The notes below the pieces were generated by a model. It did no database searches. It saw nothing but the letters and a program-made list of their open reading frames with translations, and had not been told where the DNA came from. Source: DATBSK01 sp964501785 (lineage in GTDB: Bacteria > Actinomycetota > Acidimicrobiia > IMCC26256 > PALSA-555). From it: 64,000 bases of DNA. The first letter of the stretch is position 1, and the number at the start of each line of letters is the position of its first letter. The stretch lies in NCBI GenBank assembly GCA_964501785.1, contig CAZCUD010000001.1:372001-436000 (forward strand). The letters run 5' to 3'. Made by a program: the position numbers and the translations under genes. Shown here in pieces: positions 1 through 6,185 of this stretch.

Positions 1-483
1 AGCGACCTGATCGCGGTGTACTTCGGCGATCACCGCCAGATGCTCGACTTCCGCACGTTCCAGGACCACGACGCGCCGCACACCCGCAGCGACCTGCTGT
101 TCAAGGGCGCGGTCGAGGACCACGCCCGCTCGGTGTACTCGGGGCTCGTGCGGCTCCGCCCGCCGGCCCAGAAGTCGGAGGCGTACCAGACGAACCGCAA
201 CCTCGTGCTCACCGAGGGCGCGGGTGCGGAGTCGATCCCGAACCTGGAGATCGAGGCCAACGACGTGCGGTGCTCGCACGCCAGCACGGTCGGCCCCATC
301 GACGAGGACCAGCTCTACTACCTCGCCACGCGCGGCATCCCACCCGAGGAGGCCGAGCGGCTCATCGTGCTCGGGTTCTTCGACGACGTCTTCGCCCGGC
401 TCCCCGTGAGCGCGCTCGTCGAGCCACTGCGGCGGCGCGTGATCGAGAAGATCGAGCACCCTGCCGAGGGCGACCATGGCTGA
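1..483 (+). CDS. sufD: SufD, Fe-S cluster assembly scaffold subunit (3' part only)
   Basis: The frame is open from the first base, so the N-terminus lies outside the window. The visible 160 residues match the C-terminal beta-helix and tail of SufB/SufD proteins: the run KGAVEDHARSVYSG, the segment LEIEANDVRCSHASTVG and the end DQLYYLATRGIP..EAERLIVLGFF. SufD forms the SufBCD scaffold with SufB and the ATPase SufC. I call SufD rather than SufB because the downstream order sufD-Rieske-sufC is typical of actinobacteria and the tail is SufD-like; SufB cannot be fully excluded. Its stop overlaps the next start by 8 bp, which indicates an operon. Confidence 0.85.
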   Translation, partial: SDLIAVYFGDHRQMLDFRTFQDHDAPHTRSDLLFKGAVEDHARSVYSGLVRLRPPAQKSEAYQTNRNLVLTEGAGAESIPNLEIEANDVRCSHASTVGPIDEDQLYYLATRGIPPEEAERLIVLGFFDDVFARLPVSALVEPLRRRVIEKIEHPAEGDHG

Positions 484-790
484 CCTCGCGCTCTGCAAGA
501 CGGGTGACGTCGCCGACGGGTCCGCGAAGCGGTTCGACGTCGACGGTCACCGTCTCTGCGCCGTGAACCTCGGCGGCCGGTTCCACGTGATCGACGACGA
601 GTGCTCGCACGAGGACTACTCCCTCTCCGAGGGCGACGTGTGGCCGGACGAGTGCGAGATCGAGTGCCCGAAGCACGGTTCGACCTTCCTGCTCACCACC
701 GGCGAGCCCCAGACCCTGCCGGCGACGCAGCCCGTCGCCGTCTACGGCGTTCGGATCGAGGGCGACGACGTGATCGTGGAGGTCCCGTGA
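476..790 (+). CDS. Rieske [2Fe-2S] ferredoxin-like protein of the SUF operon
   Basis: This is a 104-residue single-domain Rieske protein. The two cluster-binding motifs are visible: CSHEDYSL near residue 43 (Cys-x-His) and CPKHGSTF near residue 62 (Cys-x-x-His). Such small Rieske proteins sit between sufD and sufC in many actinobacterial suf operons and are thought to serve as electron carriers; their exact role is not settled. The ATG at 476 lies inside the end of sufD, and the stop overlaps the GTG of sufC (GTGA), so translation is probably coupled across all three genes. It could also be named a non-heme oxygenase ferredoxin subunit, but no oxygenase is nearby. Confidence 0.88.
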   Translation: MADLALCKTGDVADGSAKRFDVDGHRLCAVNLGGRFHVIDDECSHEDYSLSEGDVWPDECEIECPKHGSTFLLTTGEPQTLPATQPVAVYGVRIEGDDVIVEVP

Positions 791-1590
791 GCTCCCACCG
801 ACTCGTGATCCGCGACGTCCACGCGTCGGTCGAGGGCCTCGAGATCCTGCGCGGGGTCGACCTCGAGATCGCTTCGGGCGAGGTCCACGCGCTCATGGGA
901 CCCAACGGCTCGGGGAAGTCGACGCTCGCGAACGTCCTCATGGGCCGGGCCGACTACGAGGTGACCGCCGGGTCGATCGCCGTCGACGGTGACGAGCTCG
1001 TCGGGCTGGCGACCTGGCAGCGCGCGGCGCGTGGGCTCTTCCTCGCGTCGCAGTACCCCGCCGGCGTGCCCGGCGTGCCCGTCGGTGAGCTCGTCGGGGC
1101 CGCGGTGCGCGCGCGGGGCGACGACCTCGCGGGTGTGGACGCACGGCTGCAGGCCGAGGCGCAGCGGCTCTCCATCCGTGACGAGCTCCTCGAGCGCGGG
1201 GTCAACGACGAGTTCTCCGGCGGTGAGCAGAAGCGGATGGAGACGCTCCAGCTCGCGGTGCTCGCTCCGCGCTTCGCGATCCTCGACGAGATCGACTCCG
1301 GTCTCGACGTCGACGCGCTGCGTGACGTGTCACGGCGCATCGAGACGATGACGTCGGAGCAGGGCCTCGGCGTGCTCGCCATCACCCACTACGCGCGCCT
1401 GCTCACCGAGCTGCGCGCGGATCACGTCCACGTGCTGCTGGGCGGGCGCATCGTCACCAGCGGCGGCCCGGAGCTCGCCGACCACCTCGAGGAGGTCGGC
1501 TACGAGGGCATCGCCGACGAGCTCGGTGTCGACGATCTCCGCGTCGAGAAGCCCACCGAGCCCGACCCCTTCTCCGAGCCGGGCTTTTGA
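787..1590 (+). CDS. sufC: SufC, ATPase of the SufBCD complex (first copy)
   Basis: The product has 267 residues from the GTG at 787. The frame is open further upstream, but that GTG overlaps the preceding stop and the protein then begins at the normal SufC position. Walker A is GPNGSGKST, the ABC signature is FSGGEQKR, and Walker B is FAILDEIDSGLD, with the DEIDSGLD variant typical of SufC. The H-loop is ITHYARLL. SufC drives conformational change in SufBD during cluster assembly. A second SufC lies at 10947-11720 on the other strand, with clearly different sequence (for example DEIDSGLD here, DETDSGLD there). Confidence 0.93.
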   Translation: MSSHRLVIRDVHASVEGLEILRGVDLEIASGEVHALMGPNGSGKSTLANVLMGRADYEVTAGSIAVDGDELVGLATWQRAARGLFLASQYPAGVPGVPVGELVGAAVRARGDDLAGVDARLQAEAQRLSIRDELLERGVNDEFSGGEQKRMETLQLAVLAPRFAILDEIDSGLDVDALRDVSRRIETMTSEQGLGVLAITHYARLLTELRADHVHVLLGGRIVTSGGPELADHLEEVGYEGIADELGVDDLRVEKPTEPDPFSEPGF

Positions 1591-1591
1591 T

Positions 1592-1673
1592 CACGGGGGA
1601 GGCAGGCCTCCCCCGTGGGCCCCCTCCGTGTGCACGGGGGAGGCAGGCCTCCCCCGTAGACCCCCTCCGGCGC
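1592..1673 (+). repeat. Two tandem 41-bp units, each carrying a perfect hairpin
   Basis: Just past the sufC stop, a 41-bp unit occurs twice (1592-1632 and 1633-1673). Each contains a perfect inverted repeat with 11-bp arms around AG: 1593-1616 and 1634-1657, left arm ACGGGGGAGGC. The units differ at only a few bases in their 3' parts. They probably act as paired transcription terminators for the suf operon. There is no T-run, as is common in high-GC actinobacteria. Confidence 0.8.
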
Positions 1674-1697
1674 GGCTCGGTGCCGCGCTCGGTTGTT

Positions 1698-1720
1698 CAA
1701 GGCCGGCGAAGCCGGCCTTG
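1698..1720 (+). terminator. Hairpin terminator between convergent genes
   Basis: A perfect 10-bp stem (CAAGGCCGGC / GCCGGCCTTG) closes a GAA loop. It lies between the 3' end of sufC and the 3' end of the reverse-strand DinB-like gene, so it could stop transcription from either side. Confidence 0.65.
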
Positions 1721-1760
1721 GGCGAGCCGATGGCGTCCGCCGGAACGAAGTCTTCCTGGC

Positions 1761-2429
1761 TCAGTCGGCGTAGAGGTTGACCGAGTCGTCGAGGCCGAGG
1801 GCTTCGGGCTTGCCGCGGCCGGTGGCGGCGAGGATGAAGGGGAAGGCGTCGCCGTCGAGGCGCGTGCCGCCGCCGCTCACCTCGAACTCGGGGAGGCCGT
1901 CGAACGCGAGCGTGGTCGGCTGGAACTGGAGGCGGGTGAGCTCGGTCGCGATGTGCGAGACGCTCGCCTTGTCGCCCGAGGCGCTGCGCTGGGTCGGCTG
2001 ACCGATCGACGAGCGCATGTCGTCGGCGTGCAGGTAGGTGTCGAACCAGAGGGCCTCGACGCCGTCGCCGAGCGTGCCGTGGTAGCCGCCGGGCGCCGGT
2101 GCCTCCCACGCCGCGTCGTCGAACGCAGCGAGCAGACCCGTGGCCAGCTCGCGCACCTCGGCGCACTCGTCGGCGAGCTCCTGAGGTGAGCGACCTCGTC
2201 GCTCTGCGACCTCGCGCTCGGTGACCTCGGGCGTGCCGAGGCCGTCGAGGCGACCGTGCACGACGTCGGCCATCGAGCCGATCACGTGGCCGGCCACGTC
2301 ACCGACCGTCCAGCCCTCGCAGCGGCTCGGCGTGCTCCACTGCTGGTCGTCGAGGGAGCGGACGAGCTTCTCGAAGTCGCTCAGCTCGTCGATGATCCCG
2401 GCCGTCACCTCGTCGCGAGGAAGCGTCAT
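1761..2429 (-). CDS. DinB/maleylpyruvate isomerase-like (MDMPI) family protein
   Basis: The product has 222 residues. The N-terminal four-helix DinB-like part shows the family pattern CEGWTVGDVAGHVIGSMADVVHG with a candidate metal-binding histidine in GHV, and a second one in FDTYLHADDMR. Members of this actinobacterial family (TIGR03083-like) include mycothiol-dependent enzymes, but most are uncharacterised, so the substrate is unknown. The ATG at 2429 is preferred over upstream codons because AAGGAG lies just 5' of it. It is transcribed divergently from the TetR gene, whose candidate operator lies between them. Confidence 0.8.
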   Translation of the reverse strand: MTLPRDEVTAGIIDELSDFEKLVRSLDDQQWSTPSRCEGWTVGDVAGHVIGSMADVVHGRLDGLGTPEVTEREVAERRGRSPQELADECAEVRELATGLLAAFDDAAWEAPAPGGYHGTLGDGVEALWFDTYLHADDMRSSIGQPTQRSASGDKASVSHIATELTRLQFQPTTLAFDGLPEFEVSGGGTRLDGDAFPFILAATGRGKPEALGLDDSVNLYAD

Positions 2430-2451
2430 GATGGGCTCCTTGGAATACTTC

Positions 2452-2466
2452 CGTGCAGGTTGCACG
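2452..2466. promoter_or_regulatory. Inverted repeat, candidate TetR operator
   Basis: The sequence CGTGCA-GGT-TGCACG is a perfect 6-3-6 palindrome. It lies in the 69-bp divergent gap between the DinB-like gene and the TetR gene, where a TetR-family regulator would be expected to repress both promoters. Binding is inferred. Confidence 0.5.
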
Positions 2467-2498
2467 TATCTTGCGCCGCCGGCGGTCGGAGGTCAACG

Positions 2499-3092
2499 GT
2501 GACCCGCGTCACAGGTCGCACCCAGGCGGAGCGCACCGCGGCCACCCGGGCGGCGCTGCTCGAGGCGGCGCGCTCGTTGTTCGCCGCCCAGGGCTATGCC
2601 GCGACCGGGCGTGAGCAGATCGTGGAAGCGGCCGGGGTGACCAGGGGCGCCCTGCACCACCACTTCGGCGGCAAGGAGCAGCTCTTCCAGGCGGTGTACG
2701 AGGCGCTGGAGGAAGAGCTGATGGCCCGCGTGGCCGAGGCGGCGATGGCGGGGGTGACCCCCTCGGAGCAGCTGCGGCTCGGATCCCTCGCCTACCTCGA
2801 CGCGGCGATGGACCCCGCGGTGCAGCGGGTGTGCCTGGTCGACGGCCCGGCCGTCCTCGGATGGGAGACCCGCGAGGCGATCTCCGGCGCGCTCGCGCTC
2901 GGGATGGTCCAAGAGGCGCTTGCCGGGGCGATGGACGCAGGCGAGATCACGCGTCAGCCGGTCGAGGCGCTCGCGCACGTGCTGCTCGGCGCGCTGCACG
3001 AGGCCGCTCTGCTCGTCGCGCGGGCCGACGACCAGGCCCTCGCCCGTACCGAGGTCGGTGCCGTCGTCGAAGGGATGCTCGCCCGCCTCTGA
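2499..3092 (+). CDS. TetR-family transcriptional regulator
   Basis: The product has 197 residues from the GTG at 2499, which follows GGAGG by about 8 bases. The N-terminal helix-turn-helix reads GREQIVEAAGVTRGALHHHF followed by GGKEQLFQAV, a very typical TetR DNA-binding domain (residues about 10-57). The C-terminal ligand-binding domain is helical and matches common actinobacterial TetR_C regions (VCLVDGPAVLGW). It is divergent from the DinB/MDMPI-like enzyme and probably controls that gene and itself through the palindrome at 2452-2466. The inducer cannot be told from sequence. Confidence 0.92.
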   Translation: MTRVTGRTQAERTAATRAALLEAARSLFAAQGYAATGREQIVEAAGVTRGALHHHFGGKEQLFQAVYEALEEELMARVAEAAMAGVTPSEQLRLGSLAYLDAAMDPAVQRVCLVDGPAVLGWETREAISGALALGMVQEALAGAMDAGEITRQPVEALAHVLLGALHEAALLVARADDQALARTEVGAVVEGMLARL

Positions 3093-3110
3093 GCAGCGAC
3101 GCGCGGAGGA

Positions 3111-3962
3111 TCAGGATCGCGCCGCGACCGAGACCGTCACCGTCTCGACCTTCGCGCCGCGCTCCTGACGCGACCGCTCGGGCTCGCCGAGCGTGGGCGA
3201 GGTGCAGCAGAAGAGCGTGCGGCCGTCGTCGCCCCCGAGCGCGCACGCGATCGCGTGTCGGCCGGGCGTCTCGACGGTGTCGGTCACCTCGCCGCCCTCG
3301 CGCACGCGCACGAACCGGTCGGAGGCCGGCCCGCTGATCCAGATCGCGTCGTCGGCGTCGATGCAGATGCCGTCCGGGTAGTCGCCCGCCGGGAGGTCGG
3401 CCCACAGGCGCTGGTGCGAGAGCGAGCCGTCGGCCGCGACGTCGAACGCGGTGAGGCAGCGGCCCGCGCTCTCGGCGACGACGAGCGTGCTGCCGTCGGC
3501 GGTGATCACCATCCCGTTCGGCATGCGCAGGCCGTCGGTGACCTCGCGTGCCGAGCCGTCCGGATCGACGCGCAGCAGGGGCGCCGGACGCGGCTTCCCG
3601 CCGCCGTGGAAGTCGTAGCCGAACTGCGACACGAACGCATGACCCGCGTCGTCGACGACCATGTCGTTGATCTCGTGCGGGGCGAGCCCGCTGAGGTCGG
3701 CATGTTCGGCGAGCGCACCTTCGTCGCTGCGGCGCAGCAGTCGTCGGTCGTCCATCGAGACGATCAGCAGCGTGCCGTCGGGCAGCCAGCCGAGGCCCGA
3801 CGGAGCCGAGTGGTCGAGCCGCGCGACGACGTCGACCGCGCCGTCGGTGGTGACGCGCAGCACCTCGTGGCCGTGCATGTCGGACACGAAGAGCGCGTCG
3901 TCACGCCAACGCGGGCCCTCGAGGAACGCGCGACCCGCGACCAGCGTCTGGAGCTCCGCCAT
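3111..3962 (-). CDS. SMP-30/gluconolactonase-family beta-propeller hydrolase
   Basis: The product has 283 residues and shows the six-bladed SMP-30/LRE-like pattern: EGPRWRDDALFVSDMHGHEV at the N-terminus, INDMVVDDAGHAFVSQFG, LRMPNGMVITADGSTLVVAE and YPDGICIDADDAIWIS. The Glu in EGPRW, the Asn in MPNGM and the Asp in PDGIC are the expected metal ligands. Family members hydrolyse lactones or organophosphates; the substrate here is unknown. The ATG at 3962 puts the conserved EGPRW motif at residue 15, as usual. Two degenerate palindromic repeats lie directly upstream. Confidence 0.87.
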   Translation of the reverse strand: MAELQTLVAGRAFLEGPRWRDDALFVSDMHGHEVLRVTTDGAVDVVARLDHSAPSGLGWLPDGTLLIVSMDDRRLLRRSDEGALAEHADLSGLAPHEINDMVVDDAGHAFVSQFGYDFHGGGKPRPAPLLRVDPDGSAREVTDGLRMPNGMVITADGSTLVVAESAGRCLTAFDVAADGSLSHQRLWADLPAGDYPDGICIDADDAIWISGPASDRFVRVREGGEVTDTVETPGRHAIACALGGDDGRTLFCCTSPTLGEPERSRQERGAKVETVTVSVAARS

Positions 3963-3994
3963 GCCAGCCGAGCCTATGGCCGTCACGGCATCCA

Positions 3995-4045
3995 CCTCCC
4001 GGGTTCTGGGCAGGTCGACGCGGTCCACCACCGCAACAACGTGCC
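3995..4045. repeat. Degenerate copy A of the CGGCACGTTGACGCGG palindrome family
   Basis: This stretch begins CCTCCCGGGTTCTGGGCA and runs to CAACGTGCC. It aligns base for base with copy B immediately downstream but has drifted at several positions, so it no longer forms a perfect stem. Copies A and B make a direct tandem 5' of the putative nuclease gene. Confidence 0.7.
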
Positions 4046-4046
4046 G

Positions 4047-4109
4047 CCTCCCGGGTTCTCGGCACGTTGACGCGGTCCATAGCCGCAGCAACGTGCCCAG
4101 AACGTCGGA
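4047..4109. repeat. Copy B of the palindrome family, 5' of the DUF559 gene
   Basis: The left arm GTTCTCGGCACGTTG is followed by a short centre with CCATAG and the partly matching right arm CAACGTGCCCAGAAC. It is related to the near-perfect palindromes at 5024-5070 and 57254-57306, and it ends just before the ribosome-binding site (GGAGGA, 4117-4122) of the next gene. Confidence 0.75.
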
Positions 4110-4126
4110 GGACACCGGAGGAAGCA

Positions 4127-5038
4127 GTGGATCACCGTGCGGTCGGGCGGCTCGCAGCAGGTCAGCTAGGAGTCGTGTCGCTGGATCAGCTCCGCGAGCT
4201 GGGGGTCGAGCGAGGCAGCGTGGAGCACCTCGCCGAGCGCGGCTACCTCGTGCGGGTCCACGTCGGCGTGTACCGAGTTCGAGCGGCCGGCGAGGGCTAC
4301 GGGCAGCGTCTCCTCGGCGCCTGTCTGGCGATCGCCGGACCCGCGGCGGCATCGCACCGCGCCGCAGCAACCCAGCACGACTTGCTCCGGTACAAGGAGC
4401 CGCCGGTCGAGATCACCACGAGTCGACGCCATTCGCCCGAGCTCGCCGGCGTCGTCGTGCACCGCCTCATGGATCTGCATCGACGATGGGTCGAGCTCAT
4501 CGACGCCGTTCCGACGACCACGGTCGCCCGGACCCTCGTCGATCTGGGTGCGGTCGCGGGCCGCCGAACCGTCGAGGCCGCGCTCGACCGAGCGATCGGA
4601 TGCAAGCTCGTCACGTACCGGGACGTGCGGGACGCGATGCGTGCCGTGGCGCGGCAGGGGCGACACGGCGTGGGCACGATCCGAGTGCTGCTCGACGCTC
4701 GCATGGGCGAAGTCCTGCCGGCGGGCGTGTTCTCGGCACGGATGGCGTCGCTGCTCCGCACAGCCGGACTGCCGAAGCCGGTGCACGAGCACCTCGTCAG
4801 CGACGCGCACGGTGGCTTCGTCGGCGTCGTCGACTTCGCGTATCCGGAGAAGCGACTCGCGATCGAGGTCGACGGCTACGAGTTCCACTCGTCGCCGACC
4901 GCGGTCAGGACCCGCAACCAGCGTGACCGACTCCTGGCGGACGCGGGATGGCTGACGCTCCACTACTCATGGGAGGAGGTCGAGCGTCAGTCCCGAGCGG
5001 TCGGTGCCGAGATTCGCCGCCACTTCTTGGCACGTTGA
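4127..5038 (+). CDS. AbiEi-like/DUF559 protein, putative Vsr-like nuclease
   Basis: The product has 303 residues from a GTG preceded by GGAGGA; the frame is open further upstream into the repeat. The N-terminal part (about 1-90) looks like the AbiEi antitoxin winged helix seen in many actinobacterial proteins. The C-terminal part is DUF559, a Vsr/restriction-endonuclease-like fold: VDFAYPEKRLAIEVDGYEFH carries the Asp and Glu expected in a PD-(D/E)XK-type site, followed by NQRDRLLADAGWLTLHYSWEEV. No AbiEii toxin partner is adjacent, so a classical toxin-antitoxin role is doubtful. The gene sits exactly between palindromic repeats, and its stop codon TGA lies inside the downstream one. DNA cleavage is inferred from fold only. 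Confidence 0.82.
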   Translation: MDHRAVGRLAAGQLGVVSLDQLRELGVERGSVEHLAERGYLVRVHVGVYRVRAAGEGYGQRLLGACLAIAGPAAASHRAAATQHDLLRYKEPPVEITTSRRHSPELAGVVVHRLMDLHRRWVELIDAVPTTTVARTLVDLGAVAGRRTVEAALDRAIGCKLVTYRDVRDAMRAVARQGRHGVGTIRVLLDARMGEVLPAGVFSARMASLLRTAGLPKPVHEHLVSDAHGGFVGVVDFAYPEKRLAIEVDGYEFHSSPTAVRTRNQRDRLLADAGWLTLHYSWEEVERQSRAVGAEIRRHFLAR

Positions 5039-5070
5039 CGCGGGCCATGGCCGCGTCAACGTGCCGAGAA
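5024..5070. repeat. Copy C of the palindrome family, overlapping the DUF559 stop codon
   Basis: The 20-bp arms 5024-5043 and 5051-5070 pair with a single mismatch around a 7-base centre, GCCATGG. The TGA of the DUF559 gene (5036-5038) is within the left arm (CACGTTGACG), so the repeat supplies the gene's last codons and stop. The right flank GAACCCCGGAGG mirrors the CCTCCCGGGTTC start of copy B. Confidence 0.85.
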
Positions 5071-5082
5071 CCCCGGAGGTGG

Positions 5083-6003
5083 TCAGATCGCCTGGGTGGA
5101 GGTGATGATCTCGACGTCGGTCGGGCCGCCGTCGACGTAGACCGCCTCGCCCTCGACGACGAGGGTGTGCCAGTAGTTCGCGATGTGCATCGGGATCCGG
5201 GCGCAGCCGTGCGACGCCGGGCTCGTGGGTACGGAGTCGTAGCCGTGGATCGCGCGGCCCTTGAAGAAGTAGTACGGGTTGTAGAGCTCGCCGAGGTCGC
5301 CGTCCTGCCAGCCGTCGTAGAAGTAGTAGTACTGGTAGCGGCCGTTCGGCGTGGTCGCGACCTCGCAGATCCGCTGCGTCGGCGCCTTCTTCGGTGTGAC
5401 GTAGCAGTACGTCTCGCCACTGGCCGTCGACGTGGTGGTCACGAGCGCGACCTGGTTGCCCTTGTAGAGGGTGATCACCTGCTTCGCGATGTCGATCTCG
5501 GTGCGGTCGAGCTCGGCCCCGTGATGGAGCGGCTGCGGGTACTGCCAGCCGGCGAGCAGGTCACGCTCGGTCGGCCCGATCCGGCCGTTGGGGTCGAGGC
5601 CGTGGATCTTCTGCACGGCCTCCATGGCATAGATCATCGCCTGCCCGTAGTTGCCGTCGACCGGGCCCGGATCGAACTTGAGGTCGTGCAGTCGTTGCTG
5701 GAACGCCGCGACGACCGCCGGGTCGGAGCCCGGTCCGATCGAGCCGTAGAGCGGGGCCGCGGGCAGGTCTGGCGCCGGTGCGGGCTGCTGGAGCGCCGGG
5801 AGCGTGGTGGTGGTCGTCGCCGGGAGCGTGGTGGTGGTCGTCGTCGGCGCCGTCGACGCCGTGGTGGTCGTCGGCTCGGGGCCGGAGGCGCCGGACTGAT
5901 CGTCATCGCGCAGGACGGAGCCGGCGACCACGACCCCACCGATCAGGACGATCGCGAGGACGAGGCCGGTCACCACGCGCGTGGGGAACGCCTTCTCGAC
6001 CAT
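5083..6003 (-). CDS. L,D-transpeptidase with peptidoglycan-binding domain
   Basis: The product has 306 residues. From the ATG at 6003 it begins with a short basic tail and a membrane anchor (VVTGLVLAIVLIGGVVVAGS, about residues 9-28). A Thr/Ala/Pro-rich linker with TTTTTT runs follows, then a PG_binding_1-like domain (FDPGPVDGNYGQAMIYAMEA, GRIGP) and a C-terminal YkuD domain. The catalytic signature is HGYDS...ASHGCARIP, with the nucleophilic Cys in SHGC. It should form 3-3 cross-links or attach proteins in the cell wall. A TACGCT box lies 10 bases upstream. It is divergent from the sigma-factor gene. Confidence 0.92.
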   Translation of the reverse strand: MVEKAFPTRVVTGLVLAIVLIGGVVVAGSVLRDDDQSGASGPEPTTTTASTAPTTTTTTLPATTTTTLPALQQPAPAPDLPAAPLYGSIGPGSDPAVVAAFQQRLHDLKFDPGPVDGNYGQAMIYAMEAVQKIHGLDPNGRIGPTERDLLAGWQYPQPLHHGAELDRTEIDIAKQVITLYKGNQVALVTTTSTASGETYCYVTPKKAPTQRICEVATTPNGRYQYYYFYDGWQDGDLGELYNPYYFFKGRAIHGYDSVPTSPASHGCARIPMHIANYWHTLVVEGEAVYVDGGPTDVEIITSTQAI

Positions 6004-6013
6004 GTGACGAACG

Positions 6014-6019
6014 AGCGTA
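6014..6019 (-). promoter_or_regulatory. Putative -10 box (TACGCT) of the L,D-transpeptidase gene
   Basis: On the reverse strand, TACGCT lies 10 bases before the ATG at 6003. It fits the TANNNT pattern seen repeatedly in this window and implies a very short or absent 5' leader. Confidence 0.45.
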
Positions 6020-6167
6020 CCGGAGGCGTCGGGGGGGCTCCGACGCGTGCCCGCCCGCATCCCGGGCCCGGACGTACCGCTCGTAAGCGCCGGCGACCGC
6101 TGGGCGTCATCTCCATCGGATGGCGGGGCAGATCGCTCTCGCCGTGCCCCGACGGGCATCCGTGGGA

Positions 6168-6173
6168 GACAAT
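6168..6173 (+). promoter_or_regulatory. Putative -10 box (GACAAT) of the sigma-factor gene
   Basis: GACAAT ends 12 bases before the ATG at 6186. The same hexamer precedes the lpd gene at 53542-53547, so I read it as a promoter element that leaves a very short leader. Confidence 0.35.
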
Positions 6174-6185
6174 GACGCGCAACGG

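Noticed and set aside
3995..4109. CRISPR array from the tandem repeats
   Set aside because: There are only two degenerate copies, no unique spacers of constant length, and no cas genes.
4067..4126. Upstream start for the DUF559 gene inside repeat copy B
   Set aside because: The codons there derive from the palindrome, and a GTG at 4127 has a proper GGAGGA site. The longer form is possible but less supported.
4127..5038. Type IV AbiE toxin-antitoxin system
   Set aside because: The N-terminus looks like AbiEi, but no AbiEii nucleotidyltransferase toxin gene is adjacent, and the C-terminus is DUF559.
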